A stretch of DNA of 64,000 nt from Terebella lapidaria (lineage: Eukaryota > Annelida > Polychaeta > Terebellida > Terebellidae), in contig OX424567.1 of the NCBI GenBank assembly GCA_949152475.1, positions 16,207,402-16,271,401 on the forward strand, in the 5' to 3' direction. Shown in pieces: positions 46,847 through 59,231 of the stretch (positions are counted from its first letter, which is position 1; each line of letters begins with the position of its first letter). The position numbers were made by a program, and so were the translations under genes. The notes below the pieces were generated by a model. The model was not told the origin of the DNA. It was given only the letters and a program-made list of their open reading frames with translations, and did not search any database.

Positions 46847-48739
46847 TGCTCTTTAGTAATAATACATCAAACTGACACATCACCGTTATACTTCCACTAT
46901 CAGGTTCGTTGTACACCTCATATTATTAATCCCTCGAAATCTATAATATACACATTCTGACATTCTACAGTAGAGTAGCAGCAACAACGGAAATCCTCGA
47001 TCTTCTAATTCAGTGTAAGAGTCTACTAAGGAACAAACTGTGCCCACTCTGTTTCAAATTTAACTGTGCTATAATTAAGATTTGCATTTTCCCTTTCAAC
47101 CAATAAAGTGTTATCAAAATGTGCAATAAAATCCGTGATTGTTAAAAATATTCCTTTACATCTTTGTGCATATATAAACTGTTTTGTGAGCAGTAGAATT
47201 TTGTTAATCGTTGTTTCCAGATTGGGAATACCGAAAATTATTTCTTTATTTGTAAAATTAATATGCATGTTTGTTTTTGCTGTCAACCAAGATTTGATTT
47301 CTGTCCAAAACAATTTCACAACCTCGCATTCCAAGAAAATATGTGGAATTGTTTCTATTTCTTCAGCGCACCAACAACAAATATCAGATTCTTTCAGCTT
47401 CCATTCATATAGACGTTCGTTAGTAGTCAGTATGAAATGTTGTAATTTGAACTGAAAATCTAGAAGTTTTGTATACTTTGTTAATTGATACATATTAATT
47501 CTTCCTTGAGTCCAGTCTGTGGTATTTAAGTTTCCCCCAAAGTAAGATTTCCATTTCTCAATACCCTTGATTACTGTCAAATCGATTTCTTTGGTTTTAA
47601 TTTTAGTGTATACTGTCTTACATACTTTTTCTGTAGCTAACAATATGTTTATATTATCCAGATTAGTTTTATGAATAAAGAATTCTGCTCGATTGTCCTT
47701 TATTTGTTTTTTCCAGTTTTGGGGAATCGCTGATAAGATGCCGTAATATTTTGTAAAATCAATTTTAATGTCGTATTGAGCAGTAAAATTTTCAAAAGGT
47801 TTTGTCTCGCCTGAATTACTGAAAAAATTAAGCAAGTTACTATGTTTAGTGTTTGAGAGTTCATTCATAAATATAGGCTTATTATCTATCCGGATATATG
47901 AGTTCCCTATTACTTGTTGGGATTTGAGATCCGATATGGTGCTGACTTCATTATAAGAGAATTCGAACCAGCAAGTCATTATATCCCTTGATAGGTTATT
48001 GTTACATCTTTGCATACAGAACTGTATATCTTTTTTATTTAAATTACAATGCCATATTTGTTTTGTTTTTATTGGCAAGTTTCTATAAATGAAGTTAGAC
48101 CAACTCATCTCATTGTCTTTTATGATTCTTTTTACCCAAGCTATTTTTAAGGCCTTGTTTTTTGCAAAAATATCCGGTATATCCAAACCACCATTTTCTT
48201 TATTATATGTTAATACATTCCTTTTGACCTTGTCTTTTTTCCCATCCCACAAATAGCCGAAAATCAGTTGTTCTATTTGTTTCATTATGTGCAAAGGTGG
48301 CGTTGGTAAAATCGACAACAAATAGATAAATTGAGAGATGATGTAAGTATTGAGTATGACAATTTTTCCATACAATGTTAATTTTCTTCTGCTCCATATT
48401 GAGATAGTATTTTTTATTCTTTCGAGGGCTTTGCTGTAATTTAGGTAAATTAAATCTTCGTATTTATGACAGATATATACACCGAGCATTTTCAGGGGTC
48501 CATTTGTCCACTTCAGTTTGGTATGAAAGGGTCTATAATTATATTTCACACTGCCTATGGGAAACACCTCAGTTTTGTCTAAATTTACTTTCAACCCAGA
48601 ACATATTTCGAAATTATGGAATGCCTCATTTACTTTATCCAAGCATTTCTCATGGTACATTATACTCAAAACAGTATCATCAGCGTATTGTGTGATTTTG
48701 AATTGTTGGTTTTTCAGCGTAATCCCCCGTATATTTTTA
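46807..48739 (-). mobile_element. Young 5'-truncated L1/Tx1-like LINE with 22-bp target duplication
   Basis: On the plus strand the insert begins with 38 T (46,807-46,844), the complement of its poly(A) tail. A perfect 22-bp duplication flanks it at 46,785-46,806 and 48,740-48,761. The sister element retains the uninterrupted target at 56,880-56,901. The insert is 1,933 bp and is truncated inside the reverse transcriptase. All marks of target-primed reverse transcription are present and unmutated, indicating a very recent insertion. Confidence 0.95.
47026..48739 (-). CDS. LINE reverse transcriptase C-terminal part (partial)
   Basis: The frame is open from the truncation point to the stop at 47,026. 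It starts a little upstream of the catalytic box (KITQYADDT, near 48,690) and then has the GLKVNLDKTE and LGVYI segments of the RT thumb region. A long C-terminal domain follows, ending with a Cys/His motif (CCWCAEEIETIPHIFLEC). This order is typical of L1/Tx1-type LINEs. The first in-frame ATG is at 48,669 but has no meaning for this truncated copy. The endonuclease and most of the RT fingers and palm are missing, so no active enzyme is possible. No stop or frameshift interrupts about 570 codons. Confidence 0.85.
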
Positions 48740-51700
48740 TCGAAACGACCCCTGGTGTCGAATTTTTTTTTGCCGAGTCGGCACTTCCTGTTCGGCCGTA
48801 TCTCGGAAACGGTGCGTCGTAGAGCGAAACGGAGCTCAATTTCGGCCTCCTGGCACTAGACAAAGTAGTCTAGAGGGTATCTTGGGTCGAAACGACCCCT
48901 GGTGTCGAATTTTTTTTTGCCGACTTGGCACTTCCTGTTCGGCCGTATCTCGGAAACAGTGCGTCGTAGAGCGAAACGGAGCTCAATTTCGGCCTCCTGG
49001 CACTAGACAACTAGTCTAGGGGGTATTTTGGGTCGAGACGACCCCTGGTGTCGAATTTATTTTTTCGCCGACTCGGCACTTCCTGTTCGACCGTATCTCG
49101 GAAACGGTGCGTCGTAGAGCGAAACGGAGCTCAATTTCGGCCTCGTGGCACTAGACAACTAGTCTAGGGGGTATTTTGGGTCGAGACGACCCCTGGTGTC
49201 GAATTTATTTTTTCGCCGACTCGGCACTTCCTGTTCGACCGTATCTCGGAAACGGTGCGTCGTAGAGCGAAACGGAGCTCAATTCCGGACTTCTGGCACT
49301 AGACAAACTAGTCTAGTGGGTATTATGGGTCGAGACGACCCCTGGTGTCGAATTTATTTTCGCTGACTCGGCACTTCCTGTTTGGCCGTATCTCGGAAAC
49401 GGTGCGTCGTAGAGCGAAACGGAGCTCAATTCCGGCCTTCTGGCACTAGACAAACTAGTCTAGTGGGTATTTTGGGTCGAGACGACACCTGGTGTCAATT
49501 TTTTTTTCGCCGACTCGGAACTTCCTGTTTGGCCGTATCTCGGAAACGGTGCGTCGTAGAGCGAAACGGAGCTCAATTCCGGCCTTCTGGTACTAGACAA
49601 ACAAGTCTAGGGGGTATTTTGGGTCGAGATGACCCCTGGTGTCGAATTTATTTTCGCCGACTCGGCACTTCCTGTTGGGCCGTATCTCGGAAAGGGTGCG
49701 TCGTAGAGCGAAACGGAGCTCAATTCCGGCCTTCTGGCACTAGACAAACTAGTCTAGTGGGTATTTTGGGTCGAGACGACCCCTGGTGTCGAATTTATTT
49801 TCGCCGACTCGTCACTTCCTGTTCGACCGTATCTCGGAAACGGTGCGTCGTAGAGCGAAACGGAGCTCAATTTCGGACTTCTGGCACTAGACAAACTAGT
49901 CTAGTGGGTATTATGGGTCGAGACGACCCCTGGTGTCGAATTTATTTTCGCCGACTCGTCACTTCCTGTTCGACCGTATCTCGGAAACGGTGCGTCGTAG
50001 AGCGAAACGGAGCTCAATTTCGGCCTCCTGGCACTAGACAACTAGTCTAAGGGGTATTTTGGGTCGAGACGACCCCTGGTGTCGAACTTATTTTCGCCGA
50101 CTCGGCACTTCCTGTTCGACCGTATCTCAGAAACGGTGCGTTGTAGAGCGAAACGGAGCTCAATTCCGGACTTCTGGCACTAGACAAACTAGTCTAGTGG
50201 GTATTATGGGTCGAGACGACCCCTGGTGTCAAATTTGTTTTCGCCGACTCGGCACTTCCTGTTCGACCGTATCTCGGAAACGGTGCGTCGTAGAGCGAAA
50301 AGGAGCTCAATTCCGGACTTCTGGCACTAGACAAACTAGTCTAGTGGGTATTATGGGTCGAGACGACACCTGGTGTCGAATTTATTTTCGCCGACTCGGC
50401 ACTTCCTGTTCAACCGTATCTCGGAGACGGTGCGGCGTAGAGCGAAACGGAGCTCAATTCCGGCCTTCTGGCACTAGACAAACTAGTCTAGTGGGTATTT
50501 TGGGTCGAGACGACACCTGGTGTCAATTTTTTTTTCGCCGACTCGGAACTTCCTGTTTGGCCGTATCTCGGAAACGGTGCGTCGTAGAGCGAAACGGAGC
50601 TCAATTCCGGCCTTCTGGCACTAGACAAACAAGTCTAGGGGGTATTTTGGGTCGAGACGACCCCTGGTGTCGAATTTATTTTCGCCGATTCGGCACTTCC
50701 TGTTGGGCCGTATCTCGGAAACGGTGCGTCGTAGAGCGAAACGGAGCTCAATTCCGGCCTTTTGGCACTAGACAAACTAGTCTAGTGGGTATTTTGGGTC
50801 GAGACGACACCTGGTGTCAATTTTTTTTCGTCGACTCAGAACTTCCTGTTCGGCCGTATCTCGGAAACGGTGCGTCGTAGAGCGAAACGGAGCTCAATTT
50901 CGGCCTTCTGGCACTAGACAAACTAGTCTAGAGGGTATCTTGGGTCGAAACGACCCCTGGTGTCGAATTTTTTTTTGCCGACTCGGCACGTCCTGTTCGG
51001 CCGTATCTCGGAAACGGTGCGTCGTAGAGCGAGACGGAGCTCAATTTCGGCCTCCTGGCACTAGTCAAACTAGTCTAGGGAGTATCTTGGGCTGAGACGT
51101 CTTCTGGTGTCAAATTTGTTTTTTCACCGACTCGGCACTTTCTGTTTGGTTGTATGTCGGAAACGATGCGTCGTACAGCGAAACGGAGCTTAATTTCAGC
51201 CTCCTGGCACTAGACTAACTAGTCTAGAGGGTATCTTGGGTCGAGACGACTTCTGGTGTCGAAACGGTGCGTCGTAGAGCGAAACGCAAAGATGCCTTAG
51301 GGTGGGGTATGTCACTTAAACTTTGACCACGGACAGTTTCAGAGTCATCATGGTTCTAGACACGGTCTCTTAGGTATATGTTAGCTAGGAATAGAACTCA
51401 CACGAAATGCCCCAAGGCATCTTCAGGCCTTGACGTCTAGTTTTTTTTCATATTAGTGTGATGCGAAGTGGTATTGGTTATAACTCGGCACACTAGTACT
51501 TCTTCTAGGATTCAAACGGTAGTTCTCCACCAAACTTCAGACTTCTCTGAAGTATTTTGTCATTGTGAGTGTAACGGTTACGTAGTGTTACGGTTACGTA
51601 TCTGCCCTTTTTGTACTGCAGTCTAAGGGCCTCCGGTTCCTCCAGGCATTGATTGTGACTTCTCCCCTCAAACCCTGATGAGACGTGTGGTATGCCAACC

Positions 51701-52144
51701 ATGCATGAACAGTTTGTCAAAGCACAAATTCAATAGTGATTATTGACAATGGTTCAGTAAATCTAGCTCACTGATCAGCTTTCAATATTTTATCACAAAA
51801 AGGTAAACTAATTGCACGAGCTATTTCTGTATGTGTTACTCCGCTATATAAGCTCTCAATATTTCATCTAGAGGTACTCTTGTATTACTTCCAGAATATC
51901 TGGACAGAAACTGAATGTGAAGAAAAAACATGCATTGCAGTGATGAAGGAAAATGCATGAATCATGTTGAGACATATATCAAGCCAGAAGAATATTATCC
52001 TCATTTCTGCTCCATTGAAGATAGCAGTACACTCTAGACTCTTTTCGTCTTGCATAAAATCGTATGACTGCGACCCCAGGAACTTTATTTTGCATCGCGG
52101 AACCGAGTTGAGCGAGACGCTCTGCAGATATCAGCGGGTTAGAC

Positions 52145-54878
52145 ATGGCACAGCAAATGGGTTGGAGAGCATTCTTGGGACTGGTCAGCCTGGCTATCAT
52201 AGACAGCTTCGCCTCAAACTTGCCATTGGAAGGTAAGTTTGTAGATCTTGTGTAAATTATCAATTCCTGGTGATCTCATTAAAATCTACAAAAAATCGGC
52301 TTCTACCGTCACCTTCATGTACCATAAATTCGGGAACAATTTCAAGTGTGTACTGTTGCCTACGGTAAAACAACAGCCTAAAATTATAATAATTACCTTT
52401 TTTGCAGTCTGTTCTGCATTCAAAAAACATTTGAACTGGTTCAGTAGTTAAACAATAGTTCCAGCACCGTTACGGTAAAAACCACTACTTTTATCACACA
52501 CGCATAACTAGAAAGTCTCAGAGATTGCAAATCCTCGCCTTTAGATTTAGTCATTACAGTTGCAGAAATTCCTTTATGGCTTCGCGGTTTTCATTTCCGC
52601 ACGATAACTTGGCCTCAGCACATCGTCTTTTCACAACTGCTCAGACAAATTTTGTTGATGCAATGTTGGAGCCAGATCCGTTATGTCCATAAGGATGGAA
52701 TCGGTGTTGATTTTTGGTCTTAGTTTTCCACACGATAATATAAAGTCTTCATGTAATGTCTGCAAACTTCGCATTGAGGTCCATGGTGCCTCGTTGAGCA
52801 TAACGGGCATACCGGAAGGGTTTACAGGGAAAGGTTAGGAGAAAAGCTGAAAATGCCCCTATCCATAGTTTAAGCCAAAAGTGCGGTTTTACGGGGGTTT
52901 TTTTCAGGACTAACGGGAATAGTTAAGAACATTGGGTCCGCCCGTAACGCCCATCCGTTCGCAAGTCCGGCGTTATTTTTGGACTCCTTGCCCCGAAATG
53001 TCTCTCTGGGTATTGAATCTGTTGATCAAATATTGCACGAAAAAAATGAATGACGAAATTTTTGTTAGTGAGAGGATATTCTATTAAAAGATATATATTT
53101 TGAACACAGAGGTCTGTGTGCATGCGACGGGGGCAGGTGGTAACGACCACCTCCAAGCCCCCATAGATTCCCATGGGTCTGCCATCTATAAATATATCAC
53201 GTATTACTGACTTGCTAAGTATTATCATATTGACACACAGCTGACGTGTACTTACCGATGTCGTCCGTGGCGCAGCCAGACACCATAGGTGGCAGCATGC
53301 AAGGTGTACACACACACGGCTCCCCGAATCTTGCCTCAGGTGTGGTGGGAGACGCCTTACTTCTAGACGGAACATCCACGATCACCTTGGGTAGTTCCAG
53401 ATCCTCCTGTTTCTGGCTACCGGACCTTTGCTCTAATGGATTCACCATATCCTTCTGGATGAAGGTGCTAGGCAGCTCTCCTGGCGGTACTGTTGATTTC
53501 ATCATCTCAAACGGTGGACAAACGACCTCATCTTATGGCATTTCGTGCGAAATCCTTACCGATACTTGGAGACTAACGTGTGATGTGAAGACAAAGGTTC
53601 GATGGTCTACACTGAAGACTTCCCCACTACAGCTTCGTGTCTGGTATCACGTGGCGTTCGCTTGGGAACTAGCCAACAGAAAGAGATTCTCTGTAAGCAT
53701 TACTTCACATGAAAATGACCTTGTTGCCTGTATTCTACACAAACATGTACTAATATTAAAACTCTTTTTGTGAGTATATTCTAATGATTCCAGCTGCTCC
53801 TGAACGGGTCAGTGGTTGCATCGACGACCTCATCCCATCCGGATAACCAACCGTCAATGGCCTGGAACAGTTACGTGATAGGAGGGCCGAATAGCTCCAA
53901 CAAAAATTTTTTCAAAGGGGTGATTGATGAATTTGCTTTTTGGTCACGATACCAGGATGCAAGCTTTGTTCAGAGAGTATTCGACTGGTACACAGGTTCG
54001 TAAATGCAGGGTTTCTAAAGATCTCATGCATGCTGTATATGATTTTGAATGAATCTGTCATGTATGTACATTCTAGTGTCCCAAAGAGACATTCTTCTAC
54101 ATGTATGTGGACAGTTTTTTTCCAGAAAAAAAGGTCCAACGACCTCATTTTGCTTAGCCTCGAGGACAAATTATCCTGGAAACATTTGACCTTATTATTT
54201 TTCAGATGAGACGTAATTATCTTTACCAGTTTTAACGTTTATTATCAACGATACATTTTGCATGAGGTAAACTTGCATGTCCCATGAAGTGTGGCCGTAT
54301 TAATACCTCTTCATTATGATGATTGTGACTGTTACAGCCCACATGTTTCTCTCCACTAACGTTAAAAAAACAGGAATAATTTTGAAAAAAATGAGGTGGA
54401 AATGTAGTCATAATCACTAACTCATTGAAATGTAACTTTGTGGTCAGGGAACTTTCCCGGTCGCAAATGAAAAATGAAAACAGATAGGAAACTCCTAAAG
54501 AATAATGATAGTACCATTCATTTTGTGAAATTATGGGAAGATATTCATATTTTGATGTGTAATCTGTATGTGTACCTAATTTATGGCATTTAATCTCCAG
54601 ATACGCACTATATGGACAACTCTGAGGCGAAGTTTGCATCTGCTGCTAAGGACGAGAAAGTGGCTGCAGCCATTGTTGACCAGCACGTTGGCTTGCCCTC
54701 TCTGATTATGTGTCTGTCCCTCTGTGGTCGCAACCGGCACTGCTTCGCCGTCAACTGGGCAAAGATCGGTGGCATCTGCGAGGAAGTCAACGTCTTGGAC
54801 TGGTGGCGAAACACCGAGCCAGCTAGTGGCTACGTCATTAAGGTCAAAGTCTATGACGACATCAGCCGACTGCAATAA
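52145..54878 (+). CDS. Secreted LamG-PAN protein, copy C
   Basis: Exons are 52,145-52,232, 53,241-53,692, 53,794-53,995 and 54,601-54,878, with intact phases and 339 residues. It differs from copy B by only a few residues, for example Arg for Thr in the signal peptide (GWRAFLG) and LLLNG for LFLNG at the start of exon 3. The domain order signal peptide, LamG, PAN/apple-like and all cysteines are conserved. Its 5' flank is separated from copy B by HINE 1, which sits about 0.7 kb upstream of the start codon and may have changed its promoter. The upstream Cys-rich segment is frameshifted as in B. Same inferred role as the other copies. Confidence 0.8.
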
Positions 54879-55358
54879 TTCAGTTGTGTAGTTTTGAGCC
54901 TCTTGACCGAGTAGCCTGATATACCTGGACTGATCAAATAATAGGAAACAGGGTAATGGCCAAAAAGAACCCAATTTACTTTACTTTGTGAGTAAAATTA
55001 CCCATAAATTCATATTTAAAAAAATATTTGACACCAAATATGTGTCTTCAAAAGCACAAGGTAATTTCGATGATTGTTTAGAAGTCTTAGAAGGATCAAA
55101 GTTTGAAGTTTCAGTCCCTCTGAGTGGTTCAAACAGTAGCGTACATCTTTAAGTGAGATGTGTATTTCATAAAAATAAAAAAACCAAGCAGTTTTCTCAA
55201 CAATAACTAAGCAGTGACTGTTTTCAGGTGTTTTGACGTTAAAATTACCCATAATTCCACATTAAACATAAGAAATTATGGCGAATCTCTGTCTTCGACT
55301 GCACAAAGTAATTTTTATAATTGCTTAAAAATCTCAGAATGATTGAATTGAGGAACTA

Positions 55359-55599
55359 TCGGGCGATCGGGCTTTCTCAGCTTGCGCCCCCAAGTTGTGG
55401 AACTTGCTACCCATCTTAGTGCGGTACTGTGACTGTGTGTAGTTTTAAAATATCTTTTAAGACATTCTATTTAAACTTGGCTTTTAATCACTGAACCTTA
55501 TTGTTCCTCTCTATGTATTATATACTGTACATGTATAAGCGCTTCGGGCAACATTGTTGAATTAGCGCTATATAAATAAACATTATTATTTTTATTATT
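55359..55599 (+). mobile_element. CR1/L2-like LINE 3' fragment in unit C
   Basis: Third inherited copy of the insertion seen in units A and B, with AACTA at 55,354-55,358 and 55,600-55,604. Confidence 0.8.
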
Positions 55600-56368
55600 A
55601 ACTAAAGATATTAGCTTCTCTGAGTGAGTCATGAATGGCGTACATCCTTTGAGCAGCTCACCCGTAGCAGTTGTATGTTGTCGTAAAGTATATTTTTGCG
55701 TCAGATGACATAATATTTTCAACAAAGCAAACACGAATTTACATACTTATTATTGTTGTGAGAATATTATGTAAGTAAATATTAGATCGTGGGCTATATT
55801 TCCGCCGTTTGACCAAGGTATTTTTATCTTTATATAAGTTGTGAGACCGGTATAGAAAAGACGGTCTCTGTAAGTGTTACTATAAATATTTATCACCTCT
55901 ACTGGCATATGTCATTTCAGAGACAATTTGTGTACTTTTCATCCATACTATGACAACTATTTTACTTCTAAATCCTCTCACCCAATTCTGCCACAAAACA
56001 AATGATAAAACGTCAGTATGTGTCTGGTTTGTTTCTATATTCATATTTCCAGACATAACGATGTATCGGATGTGGTTATTTATTGCAGTTTTTAGAGGAC
56101 ACATGTTCAAATTTACTGTTGCAACGCATATTTTCAATAAATATTGGAGATCACTACGTCGTTCACTTTGTCCAATCAGTCATGGTAATTCACGTAAAAA
56201 CGTTTTCATGATAGGTACATGTATTATGATCTTACCAATAATATGATTTGGTGAAAGCGTGATGATGATTTAAGCATGGTCAGAGTTCAATCATGCCCGA
56301 GCGAGACTTGTTTAGATTAGAAGCAATCAAAGTGGACTGTACAGTGATTCTTTTACACTTTTACATAA

Positions 56369-59231
56369 TTAGGGCATTTCGGCCCGAAATGCCCTTATGG
56401 TTTTGTCTGGTTTTTTTTTTTTTTTTTTTTTTTTTCTTCTTTTTTTTTTACTTTCCGCCGTTTTGGTTTCCGATCAATAACTCGGGAACGCCTGAATGGA
56501 TCTTGTCCAAATTTACACCACTGGTCAGAAGTATTACATGGAAGACCCCTATTGTTTTGGAGGCGGCTCCGGGGTCCGTGAGGTCCGTGAGGATGAAATC
56601 AAGGTTTATTTTGAGACTTGGTTTCCGATCGATAACTCAAAAAGTATTCATGCAATGGCAAGTATTCTATGCATGGGAGTTCATATAACACCAGGGAAGA
56701 ACCCTATTGATTTTGGGATCAATCCGTCGAACGACCTCTGACCTAGAGCTCGGAAGAATTTTTGCTGATTCATCCTTGAGGCTTTCATGCATATCTCGGA
56801 AACGGTGCGTCGTAGAGCAAAACGGAGCTCAATTTCGGCCTCCTGGCACTAGACAAACTAGTCTAGGGGGTATCTTGGGTCGAAACGACCCCTGGTGTCG
56901 AATTTTTTTTTGCCGAGTCGGCACTTCCTGTTCGGCCGTATCTCGGAAACGGTGCGTCGTAGAGCGAAACGGAGCTCAATTTCGGCCTCCTGGCACTAGA
57001 CAAAGTAGTCTAGAGGGTATCTTGGGTCGAAACGACCCCTGGTGTCGAATTTTTTTTTGCCGACTTGGCACTTCCTGTTCGGCCGTATCTCGGAAACAGT
57101 GCGTCGTAGAGCGAAACGGAGCTCAATTTCGGCCTCCTGGCACTAGACAACTAGTCTACGGGGTATTTTGGGTCGAGACGACCCCTGGTGTCGAATTTAT
57201 TTTTTCGCCGACTCGGCACTTCCTGTTCGACCGTATCTCGGAAACGGTGCGTCGTAGAGCGAAACGGAGCTCAATTTCGGCCTCGTGGCACTAGACAACT
57301 AGTCTAGGGGGTATTTTGGGTCGAGACGACCCCTGGTGTCGAATTTATTTTTTCGCCGACTCGGCACTTCCTGTTCGACCGTATCTCGGAAACGGTGCGT
57401 CGTAGAGCGAAACGGAGCTCAATTCCGGACTTCTGGCACTAGACAAACTAGTCTAGTGGGTATTATGGGTCGAGACGACCCCTGGTGTCGAATTTATTTT
57501 CGCCGACTCGGCACTTCCTGTTTGGCCGTATCTCGGAAACGGTGCGTCGTAGAGCGAAACGGAGCTCAATTCCGGCCTTCTGGCACTAGACAAACTAGTC
57601 TAGTGGGTATTATGGGTCGAGACGACCCCTGGTGTCGAATTTATTTTCGCCGACTCGGCACTTCCTGTTTGGCCGTATCTCGGAAACGGTGCGTCGTAGA
57701 GCGAAACGGAGCTCAATTCCGGCCTTCTGGCACTAGACAAACTAGTCTAGTGGGTATTTTGGGTCGAGACGGCACCTGGTGTCAATTTTTTTTTCGCCGA
57801 CTCGGAACTTCCTGTTTGGCCGTATCTCGGAAACGGTGCGTCGTAGAGCGAAACGGAGCTCAATTCCGGCCTTCTGGTACTAGACAAACAAGTCTAGGGG
57901 GTATTTTGGGTCGAGACGACCCCTGGTGTCGAATTTATTTTCGCCGACTCGGCACTTCCTGTTGGGCCGTATCTCGGAAAGGGTGCGTCGTAGAGCGAAA
58001 CGGAGCTCAATTCCGGCCTTCTGGCACTAGAAAAACTAGTCTAGTGGGTATTTTGGGTCGAGACGACCCCTGGTGTCGAATTTATTTTCGCCGACTCGTC
58101 ACTTCCTGTTCGACGGTATCTCGGAAACGGTGCGTCGTAGAGTGAAACGGAGCTCAATTTCGGACTTCTGGCACTAGACAAACTAGTCTAGTGGGTATTA
58201 TGGGTCGAGACGACCCCTGGTGTCGAATTTATTTTCTCCGACTCGTCACTTCCTGTTCGACCGTATCTCGGAAACGGTGCGTCGTAGAGCGAAACGGAGC
58301 TCAATTTCGGCCTCCTGGCACTAGACAACTAGTCTAAGGGGTATTTTGGGTCGAGACGACCCCTGGTGTCGAACTTATTTTCGCCGACTCGGCACTTCCT
58401 GTTCGACCGTATCTCGGAAACGGTGCGTTGTAGAGCGAAACGGAGCTCAATTCCGGACTTCTGGCACTAGACAAACTAGTCTAGTGGGTATTATGGGTCG
58501 AGACGACCCCTGGTGTCAAATTTGTTTTCGCCGACTCGGCACTTCCTGTTCGACCGTATCTCGGAAATGGTGCGTCGTAGAGCGAAAAGGAGCTCAATTC
58601 CGGACTTCTGGCACTAGACAAACTAGTCTAGTGGGTATTATGGGTCGAGACGACACCTGGTGTCGAATTTATTTTCGCCGACTCGGCACTTCCTGTTCAA
58701 CCGTATCTCGGAGACGGTGCGTCGTAGAGCGAAACGGAGCTCAATTCCGGCCTTCTGGCACTAGACAAACTAGTCTAGTGGGTATTTTGGGTCGAGACGA
58801 CACCTGGTGTCAATTTTTTTTTCGCCGACTCGGAACTTCCTGTTTGGCCGTATCTCGGAAACGGTGCGTCGTAGAGCGAAACGGAGCTCAATTCCGGCCT
58901 TCTGGCACTAGACAAACAAGTCTAGGGGGTATTTTGGGTCGAGACGACCCCTGGTGTCGAATTTATTTTCGCCGATTCGGCACTTCCTGTTGGGCCGTAT
59001 CTCGGAAACGGTGCGTCGTAGAGCGAAACGGAGCTCAATTCCGGCCTTTTGGCACTAGACAAACTAGTCTAGTGGGTATTTTGGGTCGAGACGACACCTG
59101 GTGTCGAATTTTTTTGACCACGGACAGTTTCAGAGTCATCATGGTTCTAGACACGGTCTCTTAGGTATATGTTAGCTAGGAATAGAACTCACACGAAATG
59201 CCCCAAGGCATCTTCAGGCCTTGACGTCTAG
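56369..59231 (+). mobile_element. Helentron/HINE-like element 2 (2,863 bp)
   Basis: It has the same ends and same insertion point as HINE 1 (46,274-51,440), so it arose by duplication of the gene-plus-HINE unit. It lacks the LINE. At its 3' side the array is joined directly to the unique tail (…CGAATTTTTT followed by TGACCACGG near 59,115), where HINE 1 has two further repeats and a partial one, so a deletion has occurred here. The 3' hairpin and CTAG end are intact. Confidence 0.75.
56785..59115 (+). repeat. 147-bp tandem repeat array 2 (16 monomers)
   Basis: Monomer starts (TCTCGG word) are at 56,794, 56,941, 57,088, 57,236, 57,384, 57,531, 57,678, 57,825, 57,972, 58,119, 58,266, 58,412, 58,559, 58,706, 58,853 and 59,000. 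Monomer variants occur in the same order as in array 1, except for one extra monomer near 57,531. That is the mark of unequal exchange after duplication. Confidence 0.9.

Larger units (their letters stand above)
46690..51290 (+). repeat. 147-bp tandem repeat array 1 (interrupted)
   Basis: Counting from the TCTCGGAAACGG word, monomers start at 46,699, then 48,801, 48,948, 49,096, 49,244, 49,391, 49,538, 49,685, 49,832, 49,979, 50,125, 50,272, 50,419, 50,566, 50,713, 50,859, 51,006 and 51,155, with a partial at about 51,260. Spacing is 146-149 bp. The first monomer is split by the LINE. Each monomer contains three small hairpins (ACTAGAC/GTCTAGT, GGGTCG/CGACCC and a GACACC-T-GGTGTC palindrome in some). 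Long open frames (49,382-50,050 and 50,059-50,880) arise because 147 is divisible by three. Confidence 0.9.
46274..51440 (+). mobile_element. Helentron/HINE-like element 1 with 147-bp tandem repeats
   Basis: The element lies in the sequence corresponding to 41,346-41,355 of unit B, an uninterrupted run of eight T. The 5' end has an inverted repeat GGGCATTTCG-GCC-CGAAATGCCC (46,277-46,299), and CGAAATGCCC recurs near the 3' end (51,403-51,412). The 3' end has a hairpin CAAGGC/GCCTTG (51,413-51,432) and terminates in CTAG next to a T-run. A long T-rich stretch, two degenerate pre-repeats and an array of about 18 copies of a 147-bp monomer fill the middle. There are no terminal inverted repeats and no clear duplication. 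This matches non-autonomous Helentron-associated elements (HINEs, such as DINE-1 and the bivalve pearl elements). It is 5,167 bp long, of which 1,955 bp are the LINE plus duplicated target. Confidence 0.75.
51441..56368 (+). repeat. LamG-PAN tandem unit C (after HINE 1)
   Basis: Continues the unit sequence interrupted at 46,273. It is nearly identical to 41,347-46,273 of unit B and ends at the insertion point of HINE 2. Confidence 0.85.

Noticed and set aside
46198..46875. 225-codon plus-strand frame with poly-Phe tracts
   Set aside because: Runs through T homopolymers of the HINE 5' region and the LINE poly(T); not a plausible gene.
49382..50880. Two open frames of 222 and 273 codons with 49-residue repeats
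   Set aside because: They are produced by a stop-free frame in a 147-bp tandem repeat inside a mobile element; there is no domain, signal peptide or consistent start, so no protein is claimed.
57336..59164. Long repeat-coded frames of 269 and 272 codons
   Set aside because: Same 147-bp array in the second HINE-like element; same reason.
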